Source: JAFECT01 sp964432415 (GTDB taxonomy: Bacteria > Pseudomonadota > Alphaproteobacteria > Caulobacterales > Caulobacteraceae). Taken from it: a DNA stretch of 64,000 nucleotides. The stretch lies in contig CAYSNW010000001.1 in assembly GCA_964432415.1 (NCBI GenBank), forward strand, positions 124,001 to 188,000, written 5' to 3'. This document shows positions 17,264 through 25,858 of the stretch, in pieces. The first letter of the stretch is position 1; every line of letters starts with the position of its first letter. The translations under genes were made by a program, and so were the position numbers. Under the pieces are notes generated by a model. That model had not been told where the DNA came from and ran no database searches. It saw nothing but the letters and a program-made list of their open reading frames with translations.

Positions 17264-18663
17264 GGCTGGGCTCCGGGACGGCTGGCCAGGTTGGGGGCGG
17301 GGGGCAGGAACAGGGCGGTCTCCAGCACCGCCTCGGCGTTGCGGGCCGCCAGCTTCCTGTCTTCCAGCTCGGCGCGCCGGTTCAGCGCGCCGAGCTGGAG
17401 GGTCAGATAGGTCTGGCCGTCGATGTCGCCACGCTGATAGGCGCCGTCCGCGCGCGCGGCCATGGCCTCCAAAACGGGCACGTCCTTCTCCAGCCTGACG
17501 ACCTGGGCCAGGGCCAGGCGCAATTCTGTGCGCGCCACGGCGGTCTCGGCCTCGGTCTGGGACAGGCGGGCCTGGTACTCGGCGTGCAGCTGCTCGCGCG
17601 TCGCCTTCTCGATGGCGATCTGACCCCGGCCGCCGTTGAAGATCGGCAGGGCGAAGCTGGCGGACAGGCCGTTGGTGACGATGGCGGAGGTGTCGCGCGC
17701 ATGGCTGAAGCCGACGTTGAGCAACGGGAACTGGGCCAGCAGGGCCGCGCGCAGCTTGTCGTCCTGCGCCTTGTAGCCCGCCTGCAGGGCCAGCAGGTCG
17801 GGACGACGGCTGGGCAGGTCGGTCGCGGCGGCGTCCAGCGCCGCAGCGTCCCAGGCCGGCAGGTCGGGGCTGTCGACCAGCGGCAACACCACCTCGGGCT
17901 TCAGGCCCAGCAGGGCGTTCAGGTCGAGCCGCGCCTTGGCGGCGTCGTGCTGGGCCGTGGCCAGCTGCGCCTCGGCGTCCAGCTTGACGGCCAGGTCGGC
18001 GCCGGTGGTGGTCGAGGCCACGTCGCCGCGCGCCAGGCCTCGCTGGGATTGGCCGTAGCGTTCGCCGGCCCGTTGGGCCACCCGGGCGAAGATCGCGGCC
18101 TTGCGTTCGTTGTACAGCACCGTCTCGGCCAGCTGGCGCGCCTGCTGGGCTGTACCCCACTCCTGCCAGAGCAGGTCGAGGTCGGCCTGCTTGGCCGAGG
18201 CCTTGGCCGAACGCTTGTTGGCCGAGCGGGTCAGCAGCTGTTGTACGTCGATCGAGGGCGCGATCGAATAGGCGGTGACCAGGTCCGGGCCCTTCTTGGG
18301 CAGGTCCACGGAGAGCGCGATCTGGGGGTCGGGCAACAGGCCCGCAGAGAACACCTGGGCCTCGAACACCTTGGCCGCGGCGCGCTTGGCCTCCAGGTCC
18401 GGGCTGTTCAGCACCGCCAGCACCGCGATCTCCAGCGGGTCGAGGCCGTCGCGCGCGTCGACGGCGATGGGCTTGAGCGGCGCGAGCCTCAGCGATGCGT
18501 TGTCGGCCTTCAGCCGGTCGGGCGAGGCCACGCTGGCGGCGGCCGTATCCAGCGGCCGGTCATGGAAGGTCTGGCAGCCGGCCAGGGCGAGGGCGGCGAC
18601 AAGCGCCAGGGCCGCGGGCCTGCCGGCGCGCCGCAATTGCGGTCGTGGACGCTTCATCCCCAT
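17260..18663 (-). CDS. TolC family outer-membrane efflux lipoprotein
   Basis: About 467 residues from ATG 18663 (or ATG 18657). The basic start and hydrophobic stretch end in a lipobox LALAGC, so it should be acylated at Cys30. Two OEP repeats follow, with long coiled-coil regions and the SRRPDLLALQAGY and LPIFNGGRGQIAIEKA blocks typical of TolC/NodT-like channels. An in-frame upstream ATG at 18744 is less likely because it would bury the lipoprotein signal behind 27 polar residues and overlap the inverted repeat at 18728-18747. It is the first gene of the efflux operon. Confidence 0.85.
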   Translation of the reverse strand: MGMKRPRPQLRRAGRPAALALVAALALAGCQTFHDRPLDTAAASVASPDRLKADNASLRLAPLKPIAVDARDGLDPLEIAVLAVLNSPDLEAKRAAAKVFEAQVFSAGLLPDPQIALSVDLPKKGPDLVTAYSIAPSIDVQQLLTRSANKRSAKASAKQADLDLLWQEWGTAQQARQLAETVLYNERKAAIFARVAQRAGERYGQSQRGLARGDVASTTTGADLAVKLDAEAQLATAQHDAAKARLDLNALLGLKPEVVLPLVDSPDLPAWDAAALDAAATDLPSRRPDLLALQAGYKAQDDKLRAALLAQFPLLNVGFSHARDTSAIVTNGLSASFALPIFNGGRGQIAIEKATREQLHAEYQARLSQTEAETAVARTELRLALAQVVRLEKDVPVLEAMAARADGAYQRGDIDGQTYLTLQLGALNRRAELEDRKLAARNAEAVLETALFLPPAPNLASRPGAQP

Positions 18664-18727
18664 CCCAGCCTCGAGTCTCTCCGTCTCAGCGATATCGGCG
18701 ACGGGCCCGCGCACGGAGGTGACGCGG

Positions 18728-18747
18728 ACATTGTCGATTTTCAATGC
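18728..18747. promoter_or_regulatory. Inverted repeat before the efflux operon (regulon site 1)
   Basis: ACATTGTCGATTTTCAATGC is 65-84 bp upstream of the TolC-like start and overlaps the stop codon of the kinase gene. It matches the sites at 21246-21265 (18 of 20 positions) and 24649-24668. It is a candidate operator for the adjacent OmpR-type regulator. Confidence 0.6.
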
Positions 18748-20105
18748 AGGGCAGGAAAGCCGACCCTGACACGAAGACCCGGCGCGTTGTCCAGCAGTTC
18801 CAGCCGCGCCTCGTGCAGGCGCGCGATCGCCGCCACGGTGGACAGCCCGAGCCCGGCCCCCGGGGTCGTGCGGCTGCGGTCCAGCCGGTAGAAGCGGCGC
18901 ACCACCTGGGCGCGCTCGGCCTCGGGCACGCCCGGACCGCGGTCGGCGATCTCGAGCACCGCCAGCTCGCCCTCGCGGCGCACGCGCATCTCCACCGGGC
19001 CCGAAGGCGCGTGGGTGAAGGCGTTCTCGATCAGGTTGGAGATCAGCTGGGTCAGCAGCTCCTCGTCCCCGGACACCATGACCCCGGCCTCAAGGTCGGC
19101 CGCCAGCGTCTGGTCCTGGTCCTCGGCCACCGGCTCATAGGCCTGGCGCACCCGCTCGGTCAGCTCCGACAGGTCGACCTGGCGGAAGGCCTCGCGCCCG
19201 GTGCCGCCCTCCACCTGGGCGATGCGCAGCAGGGCGGCGAAGGTGGCCAGGATCTCGTCCAGCTGGGTGATGGCCTCCTGGGCCAGGGCGTCACGTTCGG
19301 GATTGGCCCCGGCCTGCAGCAGCCCGCTCTCCAGCCGCGAGCGCAGGCGGGTCAGGGGGGTGCGCATGTCGTGGGCGATGTCGCTGGAGACCTGGCGCAG
19401 GCCCTCCATCAGAGCCTGGATGCGGTCCAGCATGGCGTTGAGATTGGCCGCCAGCCGGTCGAACTCCTCGCCCATGCCGATGGGCGGCAGCCGCTCGTCC
19501 AGCCGGCCCTCCATGATCCGCCCGGCCGCCGCATTGACCCGGTCGACCCGCGAGATGAACTGGCGCCCGATCAGATAGGCCAGCAGGAACGAGACCAGGG
19601 TGGCGCCCAGCGCGCTGAACACCGTGGCCGAGACCATGGATTCCTCCAGCTCATGGGCGCCGTAGGTCGAGATCCCGATCACCAGCCGCTCGCCACTTGG
19701 AAAGCCGGCCCCCAGAGTCATGATCTCGGCGGTCTCCCGGGGCGACTCGTGGTCGCTGGGCGGCGCTGGAATCGTCACCGCGCCGAAGCCGTCGTGGGCC
19801 GCGCTCACCGGCAGGGATCCGCGCAGCCGCCGGCCGTCGGGGGCGAACAGGGCGTAGGGGAAGGCCTGAGGCCCCAGCGCATGCTCCCGTTCCTGGATCA
19901 GCTCGTGCAGCTCGTCGCCGCGGCGCTGGCCGGCGTCCTGGAACAGGCGCATCTCCTCCACCAGCTCCGCGCGGGTGTCGCGCCGGGCGTAGTCGGCCAG
20001 CCGCCAGTCGAAGAAGGCGACCAGGGCCAGCGCCCCCACGGCGAACAGGGCCGCGTACAGGGCGGCCAGGCGGAAGGTGGCGCTGCGGATCAGTCGGGTC
20101 AGCAT
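18741..20105 (-). CDS. Sensor histidine kinase (HisKA type)
   Basis: A 454-residue membrane kinase: N-terminal membrane helix (about 11-31), a periplasmic region of about 125 residues, a second helix (about 160-182), a HAMP linker (FISRVDRVNAAAGRIMEG), a HisKA phosphoacceptor block SSDIAHDMRTPLTRLR (His245), and an ATPase domain with N box (LISNLIENAFTHA), G1 (IADRGPGVP) and G2 (GAGLGLSTVAAIA). It is encoded 12 bp after its response regulator and probably signals envelope conditions to it. The neighbouring PepSY gene suggests the sensory input may involve a small periplasmic partner. Confidence 0.9.
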   Translation of the reverse strand: MLTRLIRSATFRLAALYAALFAVGALALVAFFDWRLADYARRDTRAELVEEMRLFQDAGQRRGDELHELIQEREHALGPQAFPYALFAPDGRRLRGSLPVSAAHDGFGAVTIPAPPSDHESPRETAEIMTLGAGFPSGERLVIGISTYGAHELEESMVSATVFSALGATLVSFLLAYLIGRQFISRVDRVNAAAGRIMEGRLDERLPPIGMGEEFDRLAANLNAMLDRIQALMEGLRQVSSDIAHDMRTPLTRLRSRLESGLLQAGANPERDALAQEAITQLDEILATFAALLRIAQVEGGTGREAFRQVDLSELTERVRQAYEPVAEDQDQTLAADLEAGVMVSGDEELLTQLISNLIENAFTHAPSGPVEMRVRREGELAVLEIADRGPGVPEAERAQVVRRFYRLDRSRTTPGAGLGLSTVAAIARLHEARLELLDNAPGLRVRVGFPALH

Positions 20106-20117
20106 CGCCGCATCGGA

Positions 20118-20792
20118 TCAGGGCGCCTCGATGCGGTAGCCGGCGCCGCGGATGGTGTGGATCAGCTCCTGGTCGAAGCCGCGGTCCACCTTGCCGCGGA
20201 TGCGGCTCATGTGGCTGTCGACGATGTTGGTCTTGGGGTCGAAGTGGAAGGACCAGACGTTCTCCAGCAGCATGGTGCGGGTCACCACCTGGCCGGCGTG
20301 CTGCATCAGATATTCCAGCAGCTTGAACTCCTGGGGTTTCAGGTCGAGCTTGCGTCCCGCGCGCGTCACCGTGCGCTTGAGCAGGTCCATCTCCAGGTCC
20401 GCGACCCGGAGCACCGTCTTGACCTCGCTGATCGGCGGGCGGCGCGACAGGGCGTTCAGCCGGGCCATCAGTTCGGTGAAGGCGAAGGGCTTGACCAGGT
20501 AGTCGTCGCCGCCGGCCTCCAGTCCCTCGACCCGGTCGCCGACGCCCCCCAGCGCCGTCAGGAACAGGACCGGGGTGGTCACCCCCGCCGCGCGCAGCGA
20601 CTTGACCACCTTCAGCCCGTCCATGCCCGGCGCCATGCGGTCCAGCACCAGCACGTCGTAGCCGCCTTCCACCGCCAGGTGGAAGGCGTCACGGCCGTCG
20701 GAACAGACGTCGAGCGTATGGCCGGCCTCGCCCAGGCCGCGCTTGAGGTAGGCGGCGGTGTCGGGCTCGTCTTCCAGGACCAGCAGTTTCAC
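20118..20792 (-). CDS. OmpR/PhoB-type response regulator
   Basis: A receiver plus winged-helix regulator of about 224 residues. Receiver: LLVLEDEP acidic pair, phosphoacceptor VLVLDRM (Asp51), VLFLTA and LVKPFAF (Lys). C-terminal Trans_reg_C: LDLKPQEFKLLEYLMQHAGQVVTRTMLLENVW and VDSHMSRIRGKVD with HTIRGAGYRI. Start: GTG at 20792 is favoured because AAAGGA stands 5 bp before it and the protein then begins directly with the receiver; ATG 20798 has that box immediately adjacent. It is paired with the kinase downstream. It is the likely reader of the inverted repeats at 18728, 21244 and 24649. Confidence 0.88.
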   Translation of the reverse strand: MKLLVLEDEPDTAAYLKRGLGEAGHTLDVCSDGRDAFHLAVEGGYDVLVLDRMAPGMDGLKVVKSLRAAGVTTPVLFLTALGGVGDRVEGLEAGGDDYLVKPFAFTELMARLNALSRRPPISEVKTVLRVADLEMDLLKRTVTRAGRKLDLKPQEFKLLEYLMQHAGQVVTRTMLLENVWSFHFDPKTNIVDSHMSRIRGKVDRGFDQELIHTIRGAGYRIEAP

Positions 20793-20839
20793 CGGCATCC
20801 TTTCGCGAACGCGGCTTGAGGCTTCAGCGAATCGCACGT

Positions 20840-21175
20840 TCAGTCAGGGTGCGGGCCTTCCTTGGCGTTTTCCAGCACCTTGCCGGTCTTGGCGTCCACG
20901 CCCACCTCCCACTTGGCGCCGTCGGCGGTGGTGATGTCGAAGCTGTAGCGCAGGCCCGAGCCGCCCTTTTCCTTTTCCAGTTCGCGGTCGGTGACCGTGC
21001 CAGCGCGGGCCTTGAGCGCGATGGTCTGGGCCTTGTCGATGGAGATGTGGGCGCGTTTGGCCATCTTCTGGCCGGCGTAGGGACCGGTGGCGGCGGCGAA
21101 CGCGGGGCTGGAGGCCAGCAGGGCGGCCGCGCCGGCGACGGCGAGAAACGAGGGGATCAGGCGGGAAGCACGCAT
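20840..21175 (-). CDS. Secreted PepSY-domain protein
   Basis: A 111-residue protein: signal peptide (residues 1 to about 27, SPAFA-ATG) and one PepSY domain (ISIDKAQTIALKARAGTVTDRELEKEKGG, then YSFDITTADGAKWEVGVDAKTGKVLEN, the standard domain ending). Single-PepSY periplasmic proteins are often made with two-component systems and may modulate sensing or inhibit proteases; the exact role here is unknown. It lies about 45 bp upstream of the response regulator on the same strand, so PepSY, regulator and kinase are probably one transcript. An inverted repeat lies 68 bp before its start. Confidence 0.82.
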   Translation of the reverse strand: MRASRLIPSFLAVAGAAALLASSPAFAAATGPYAGQKMAKRAHISIDKAQTIALKARAGTVTDRELEKEKGGSGLRYSFDITTADGAKWEVGVDAKTGKVLENAKEGPHPD

Positions 21176-21243
21176 GGGGGGCTACACTCCTTTGGGGGGA
21201 AGGTCCGGACCATGGGCCCCGGCCCACGGCACCGCGCTGTCCG

Positions 21244-21267
21244 CAACATTGTAGATTTTCAATGTTG
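21244..21267. promoter_or_regulatory. Inverted repeat in the divergent PepSY / beta-propeller promoter (regulon site 2)
   Basis: CAACATTG and CAATGTTG form perfect 8-bp arms around TAGATTTT. The site is 68 bp from the PepSY start and 81 bp from the beta-propeller start, in a 173-bp divergent gap, so it can serve both. It is the best-conserved of the three copies. Confidence 0.65.
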
Positions 21268-21348
21268 GCGAGGCCGTCTCGCCATTGCCACCAACGCCGG
21301 GCTGTGTCCTCTTTCGCCGCCAATCGGAACCCAGTGGGAGGACCCTCC

Positions 21349-22356
21349 GTGCGCCTGTCGAAATCCTTTGCCCTGCTCGCCTGCGCCTCGCTCGCCGCGC
21401 TGTGCGCCGGCGCCGCGAGCGCCGCGGACCTCAAGATCGTCCAGCGCATCCCCGGCCCCGACGGCGGCTGGGACTACGCCAGCTACGACGCCGCCCACGC
21501 CCGCGTCCTGGTCGCCCGCACCGACGGGGTCATGGCGGTGGACACCGCCGCCGGGACGGCCACTGGCAAGTGGGTTCCGGGCGCGCGCCTGCACGGCGCC
21601 ATCGGCCTGCCCGGCAACCTGGGCCTCAGCACCAACGGCGGCGACAACACCGCCACCATCTTCGACAGCGGCTCGGGCAAGGTGATCGCCAGCGTGCCGA
21701 CCGGGACCAATCCGGACGCGGCCGTCTACGACCCGGCCTCGGCCACCGTCTATGTCATGAATGGGCGCGGCGGCGACATCACCGTCATCGATCCCAAGGC
21801 CGCCAAGGCGGTGGCCACCATCGCGGTCGGCGGCAAGCTCGAGTTCGCCGCCCCGGACGGCAAGGGCCGGATGTTCGTCAATGTCGAGGACAAGGGCGAG
21901 ATCGCGGTGATCGACACCAAAACCCACGCGGTCACCGCCCGCTGGGCCATGGCCGGCTGCGAGGATCCCAGCGGCCTGGTGCTCGACGAACAGGCCGGGG
22001 TGCTGGTCTCCGTCTGCGCTAACGGCCACGCCATGATCGTCTCCACCGCCACCGGCGCGATCGTCAAGGACGTGGCCATCGGCAAGGGCCCGGACGCCGT
22101 CATGTATGACGCGAAGCGCAAGCTGGCCTTCGTGCCCTGCGGCCAGGACGCGGAGCTGGACGTCATCGACATGTCCAACCCCAAGACCGCCTCGGTGGTC
22201 GCCAGGGTCGCCACCCAGCGCGGCGCCCGCACCGGCGCGCTCGACACCAAGACGGGCAAGATCTACCTGCCCGCCGCCAAGTACGGCCCGCCGGCCAAGG
22301 AGGGCGGTCGCCCGGTGATGATCCCCGGGTCGTTCGAGATGCTGGTGATCGGCTGA
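21349..22356 (+). CDS. Secreted YVTN-type beta-propeller protein
   Basis: A 335-residue protein from GTG 21349, which has GGGAGG 7 bp upstream and starts a signal peptide ending at ASA-ADL (about residue 25). The body is a repeated blade pattern typical of the YVTN/NHL-like propeller: RVLVARTDGVMAVDTAAG, ATVYVMNGRGGDITVIDPKA and DKGEIAVIDTKTHAVTA. Such proteins are periplasmic binding or scaffold proteins; function is unknown. It is transcribed divergently from the PepSY/two-component unit with a shared inverted repeat, and convergently with the TonB receptor. Confidence 0.82.
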   Translation: MRLSKSFALLACASLAALCAGAASAADLKIVQRIPGPDGGWDYASYDAAHARVLVARTDGVMAVDTAAGTATGKWVPGARLHGAIGLPGNLGLSTNGGDNTATIFDSGSGKVIASVPTGTNPDAAVYDPASATVYVMNGRGGDITVIDPKAAKAVATIAVGGKLEFAAPDGKGRMFVNVEDKGEIAVIDTKTHAVTARWAMAGCEDPSGLVLDEQAGVLVSVCANGHAMIVSTATGAIVKDVAIGKGPDAVMYDAKRKLAFVPCGQDAELDVIDMSNPKTASVVARVATQRGARTGALDTKTGKIYLPAAKYGPPAKEGGRPVMIPGSFEMLVIG

Positions 22357-22363
22357 TCTGACG

Positions 22364-22385
22364 GCGGCGCCCGAGAGGGCGCCGC
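22364..22385. terminator. Bidirectional hairpin between convergent genes
   Basis: GCGGCGCC and GGCGCCGC form perfect 8-bp arms around CGAGAG, directly between the convergent beta-propeller and TonB receptor stops. There is no clear T-run, so termination in either direction is likely but not certain. Confidence 0.5.
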
Positions 22386-22388
22386 GCC

Positions 22389-24566
22389 TCAGTTGTTGTA
22401 GTCGAACTTGTCCTCGGCCGGCTTCTTGCCGCCGCCGAAGCGCTTGGTGAAGCCGATCCAGGTTACGCGGCCGAGCTGGCGGCGGGTGTAGTTGTCCTTC
22501 AGCGTCGGCAGGTCGACGATGTTGCGGTCGTGCTGGCTGTCGAACACGTCCGCCACGGTGAAGACGATGGCCGCGTCGCCGGGCAGGTCGCGCCGGTAGC
22601 CGAGGTTCAGCGCCGCGCTGGACACCCGCTCGCCCTGGGCGGTCAGGCGCCGGCCGCCATAGACGCCGCTGAACTGGAACGAGTCCTTGCCCGTGGGTTT
22701 CCAGTCCAGGCTGGCCTTGCCCGACCCGCTGACCATCGAACGCGTGCCGGTAAAGCCCAGGTTCGAGGCGTCGATCCGGCTGTAGAACAGGTTGGCGTTG
22801 AGGCTGTAGGACAGCCGGGGGTTCAGCTTCCCGGCGCCGGAGAGCTCCAACCCGCCATTGGTCGATCGTCCCAGGTTTTCCTTGGTGGTCAGCAGCACCG
22901 TGGGGGTGACATAGCGGCTGACGTCGGTGATGCCGTTGGTGCTCTTGCGCAGATAGGCGGTCGCCACCCAGCTGGTTCCGTGGTCCGAATACTGCCAGCC
23001 GGCTTCCAGCGAATGGGTCTCCTGGGGCATCAGCAGCGGATTGCCCGCCCGGTAGTTGAAGGCGTCGGCGAACACCGGGTAGGGGTTCAGATCCTCCGGG
23101 TCCGGACGAACCACCCGGTGGCTGTAGCTGGCTCTCAACGTCTGGGCGTCCGAGAGGGCGTACTGCAGGTGCAGGGTCGGGTAGAGCCGGTTGTAGCGAA
23201 TGTGGTTCTGCACATGGGTGGTGCGCTGGTCGGTGTCGATCAGCACTGCCTCGAAGCGCAGGCCCCCCATCACCGTCCATTTGCCGAAGGGCTTTTCGGT
23301 GGTCAGGTACAGGGCGTGGATCGACTGGCCGTAGAGGAAATGGTTGGTCAATGAGGGGTCGGGGGTGTGGACGCCGCTGACCAGATCGATGGTTCCGCCA
23401 TAGTTGTCGTAGTCGTTGTCGTCCCGCTCCAGGTCGTAGCCGGCGGCCAGCCTGCCCTCGCCGGGGAAGGGCCGCTCATAGGTCGCCGACAGCTCGCGCA
23501 CCCGCTCGTCGCCGTGCAGCTTCACCTCGTCGGAGGTGCGGGGCGTCACCGGCACGGCGAAGGTGTTCACATAGGTCCGGGCCTGGTGCTCGTTGCTGTC
23601 GCCCTGCTGCAGTGACAGGTCGAGGCTGTGGTCCTCGCCGAAGCTGTGGCGCCAGCGCAGCTGGGCGTTGGTGTTGATCTCGTGCTCGCCGCCGGTGGAG
23701 GCGCGGCGGTAGTCGCTCGTGGGCGCGCCCGAGGCGTCGAAGGCGAGGTCGTGTTCGAACAGGCGCGGATTGCCCGTTCGGTTGTTCCAGCTGAAGCTGC
23801 CGCTCAGCCGGTCCTGCTTGTCGAGGTCGTAGTCCAGCCCGCCGGTCAGGACCGGCGACATGCGCCGGGTCTCGTTGACCAGGTCCTGGTGGCTCTTCAG
23901 CCACTGGCCGCTGCCGGCGTCCAGCCGCGATCGGTCGTCCTCTGCCAGGCGCTTGCGCACGTCGTGGCGCAGGCTCAGGCCGCCGTTCAAGCTGAGCGCG
24001 CCGGCGTTGAAGGCGCCCGTGACGCCCAGATTGTAGCGACCCTCGCTACCCCAGCCGGCGGTCGCCGAGCCCGACCGCCCGGGCTTGCGGTTGCGTTTGG
24101 TGATGATGTTGATCACCCCCGACGAACCGTCGGGCTTGTATTGGGCCGAGGGGTTGGTGATCACCTCCACCCGCTCGATCGAGCCGGCCGACATCTGCTC
24201 CAGCGCCGCGGCGCGGTTGGCCGGGGTCATCAGGGTCGAGGGCTGGCCGTCGATCAGGATCTGGACGTTCGTGTCGCCGCGCAGGCTGACATTGCCCTGG
24301 CTGTCGACGTCGACCGAGGGGACGTTCTTCAGCACGTCGCTGACCGAGCCGGTGGTCGACTGCAGGTCGTTGGCCACCGCATAGACCCGCCGGTCGATGC
24401 GGGTCTGGGTGACTGTGCTGCTGGCGGTGACGGTGATTTCCTCCACCGTCACGGGCTTCGCGGGCTTGGCGGTCGTCGGCGGCGCCGGCGCGGAGGCCTG
24501 CTGGGCCAGGGCCGGCGCGGCGCCCAGGGCGACGCAACTGGTCGCGAGCATCAGCCTGCCCAACAT
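22389..24566 (-). CDS. TonB-dependent outer-membrane receptor
   Basis: A 725-residue receptor from ATG 24566, chosen for its signal peptide (MLGRLMLATSCVALGAAPAL, cut after ALA) and a GGAGAG 7 bp upstream. A Pro/Lys-rich linker leads to the TonB box region (VEEITVTAS), then the plug (DVLKNVPSVDVDSQGNVSLRG, VQILIDGQPS, IERVEVITNPSAQY, SSGVINIITKR) and a long beta-barrel. It belongs to the group with the C-terminal outer-membrane beta-barrel_3 domain. It ends in DKFDYNN rather than the common terminal Phe. A weaker copy of the shared inverted repeat lies 83 bp upstream. It is paralogous to the receptor at 48800. Ligand unknown. Confidence 0.87.
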   Translation of the reverse strand: MLGRLMLATSCVALGAAPALAQQASAPAPPTTAKPAKPVTVEEITVTASSTVTQTRIDRRVYAVANDLQSTTGSVSDVLKNVPSVDVDSQGNVSLRGDTNVQILIDGQPSTLMTPANRAAALEQMSAGSIERVEVITNPSAQYKPDGSSGVINIITKRNRKPGRSGSATAGWGSEGRYNLGVTGAFNAGALSLNGGLSLRHDVRKRLAEDDRSRLDAGSGQWLKSHQDLVNETRRMSPVLTGGLDYDLDKQDRLSGSFSWNNRTGNPRLFEHDLAFDASGAPTSDYRRASTGGEHEINTNAQLRWRHSFGEDHSLDLSLQQGDSNEHQARTYVNTFAVPVTPRTSDEVKLHGDERVRELSATYERPFPGEGRLAAGYDLERDDNDYDNYGGTIDLVSGVHTPDPSLTNHFLYGQSIHALYLTTEKPFGKWTVMGGLRFEAVLIDTDQRTTHVQNHIRYNRLYPTLHLQYALSDAQTLRASYSHRVVRPDPEDLNPYPVFADAFNYRAGNPLLMPQETHSLEAGWQYSDHGTSWVATAYLRKSTNGITDVSRYVTPTVLLTTKENLGRSTNGGLELSGAGKLNPRLSYSLNANLFYSRIDASNLGFTGTRSMVSGSGKASLDWKPTGKDSFQFSGVYGGRRLTAQGERVSSAALNLGYRRDLPGDAAIVFTVADVFDSQHDRNIVDLPTLKDNYTRRQLGRVTWIGFTKRFGGGKKPAEDKFDYNN

Positions 24567-24648
24567 CACCGGACTCTCCGAAGGTCCCCACACGCGTCCG
24601 CCGCCAGGCGGCGGACGCCGCTCCATAGCGCGGAGTTAGCCCTGGCAC

Positions 24649-24668
24649 ACGTTGTGGATTGCCAATGT
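24649..24668. promoter_or_regulatory. Inverted repeat before the TonB receptor (regulon site 3)
   Basis: ACGTTGTGGATTGCCAATGT matches site 2 at 16 of 20 positions and keeps TTG...CAA symmetry at the same spacing. It ends 83 bp before the receptor start codon, the same distance range as sites 1 and 2. Confidence 0.5.
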
Positions 24669-24703
24669 TCAGGCCTTGAGGTGCGGCGACGTGGAGGGGT
24701 CGG

Positions 24704-25828
24704 CTAGTCGGGCGGCGCCGCGTCCTCGCGGGCGAAGATAATCGAGACCCGCACGCCCTCGCCGGGCTTTGACTCGACCTCGATGTCGGCCTTGGCGTTC
24801 TGGCGCAGGGACCGCACGATCAGGGCCGACATCTTGCCCGGGCCCGGCCATTCCGCGCCCGGCGGCAGGCCCACGCCATCGTCGGCCACGACCACGGTGA
24901 AGCCGCGCGGATCGGCCAGGCAGTTCAGGGTGATGGTCCCGCCCTCGCGGCCTTCGAAGGCGTGCTTCAGCGAATTGGTCAGCAGTTCGTTGACCACCAG
25001 GCCTGCCGGCATGGCGACATCGACCGACACCGGCCAGCTGTCGACGTTCAGGTTCAGGTGGACGCCCTCGGTCGCGTGGGCGCGCATCACCGCCGAGGCG
25101 ATCTCGCTCAGATAGGCGCCCAGGTCGACGCTGTCGGCGCGGCCTTCGGTCAGGGAGCGGTAGAGCAGGCCCAGCGCCTCGATGCGCCCGGCCAGGCGCA
25201 CGAAGCGGGCGCCAGTGCTTTCGCCGTGAGCGCCGCGCGCCTCCGCCCGGATCAGGGCGGTGATCATCTGCAAATTGTTCTTCACCCGGTGCTGCAGCTC
25301 GCGCAGCTGCAGGTCCTTGGCCTCGACCTGCTCCTCCAGCGCGCTCAGGCCGCTGTCGGACGGGCGCGCCGTCTCCAGCAGAGCCGCCAGTCGGAACACC
25401 GGCGTCCCGTCATCGTCCTCGATGATGTTGGACCAGGCGTCGACGCTGAGGATTCCGCCTTCCGCCTCCAACTCGAACACCCCGACGTAGTCGCAGTCCT
25501 CGGCGATGGCGACGCCCAGCGGCTTGCGGTCGTTCGCCTCCGCCGCCACTCCGGGCAACAGGCGCCACGCCTTGCCCACCAGGTCGGCCGCCGAACGGCC
25601 GATCAGCCGCTCGAACTCCCGGTTGGCGTAGACTACATGCTCCTCCGGGCCTAGGGCCGCTACGGCGATGGCCACGGGCACATGGTCGAGGAACTGCTTG
25701 AATCGGTCGCTTTCCAGCGCACCGGCGAGGTCGGGGGTCTCGAGCAAACCCCCAATGGGATCGGCCTCAGGGGCGTCGGGGGACATGGAACGCTCGGTAC
25801 TGTTTAGGACCCCTCTAGCAGACGCCAT
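24704..25828 (-). CDS. PAS-HisKA_2 soluble sensor histidine kinase
   Basis: Up to 374 residues; ATG 25786 (MSPDAPEADP) is an alternative start that shortens it by 14. No membrane segments. A PAS-like domain occupies about residues 42-150 (VVYANREFERLIGRSAADLVGKAW). It is followed by a HisKA_2 phosphoacceptor block LQLRELQHRVKNNLQMI and an HATPase domain with NELLTNSLKHAFEG (N box) and VADDGVGLPPG. This architecture (HWE/HisKA_2) is common in alphaproteobacteria for light, stress or general stress pathways. The receiver gene lies 30 bp upstream on the same strand and is the probable partner. Confidence 0.85.
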   Translation of the reverse strand: MASARGVLNSTERSMSPDAPEADPIGGLLETPDLAGALESDRFKQFLDHVPVAIAVAALGPEEHVVYANREFERLIGRSAADLVGKAWRLLPGVAAEANDRKPLGVAIAEDCDYVGVFELEAEGGILSVDAWSNIIEDDDGTPVFRLAALLETARPSDSGLSALEEQVEAKDLQLRELQHRVKNNLQMITALIRAEARGAHGESTGARFVRLAGRIEALGLLYRSLTEGRADSVDLGAYLSEIASAVMRAHATEGVHLNLNVDSWPVSVDVAMPAGLVVNELLTNSLKHAFEGREGGTITLNCLADPRGFTVVVADDGVGLPPGAEWPGPGKMSALIVRSLRQNAKADIEVESKPGEGVRVSIIFAREDAAPPD

Positions 25829-25858
25829 CGGTTCCCGCGCGTCCCTTGCGCATAAGTC

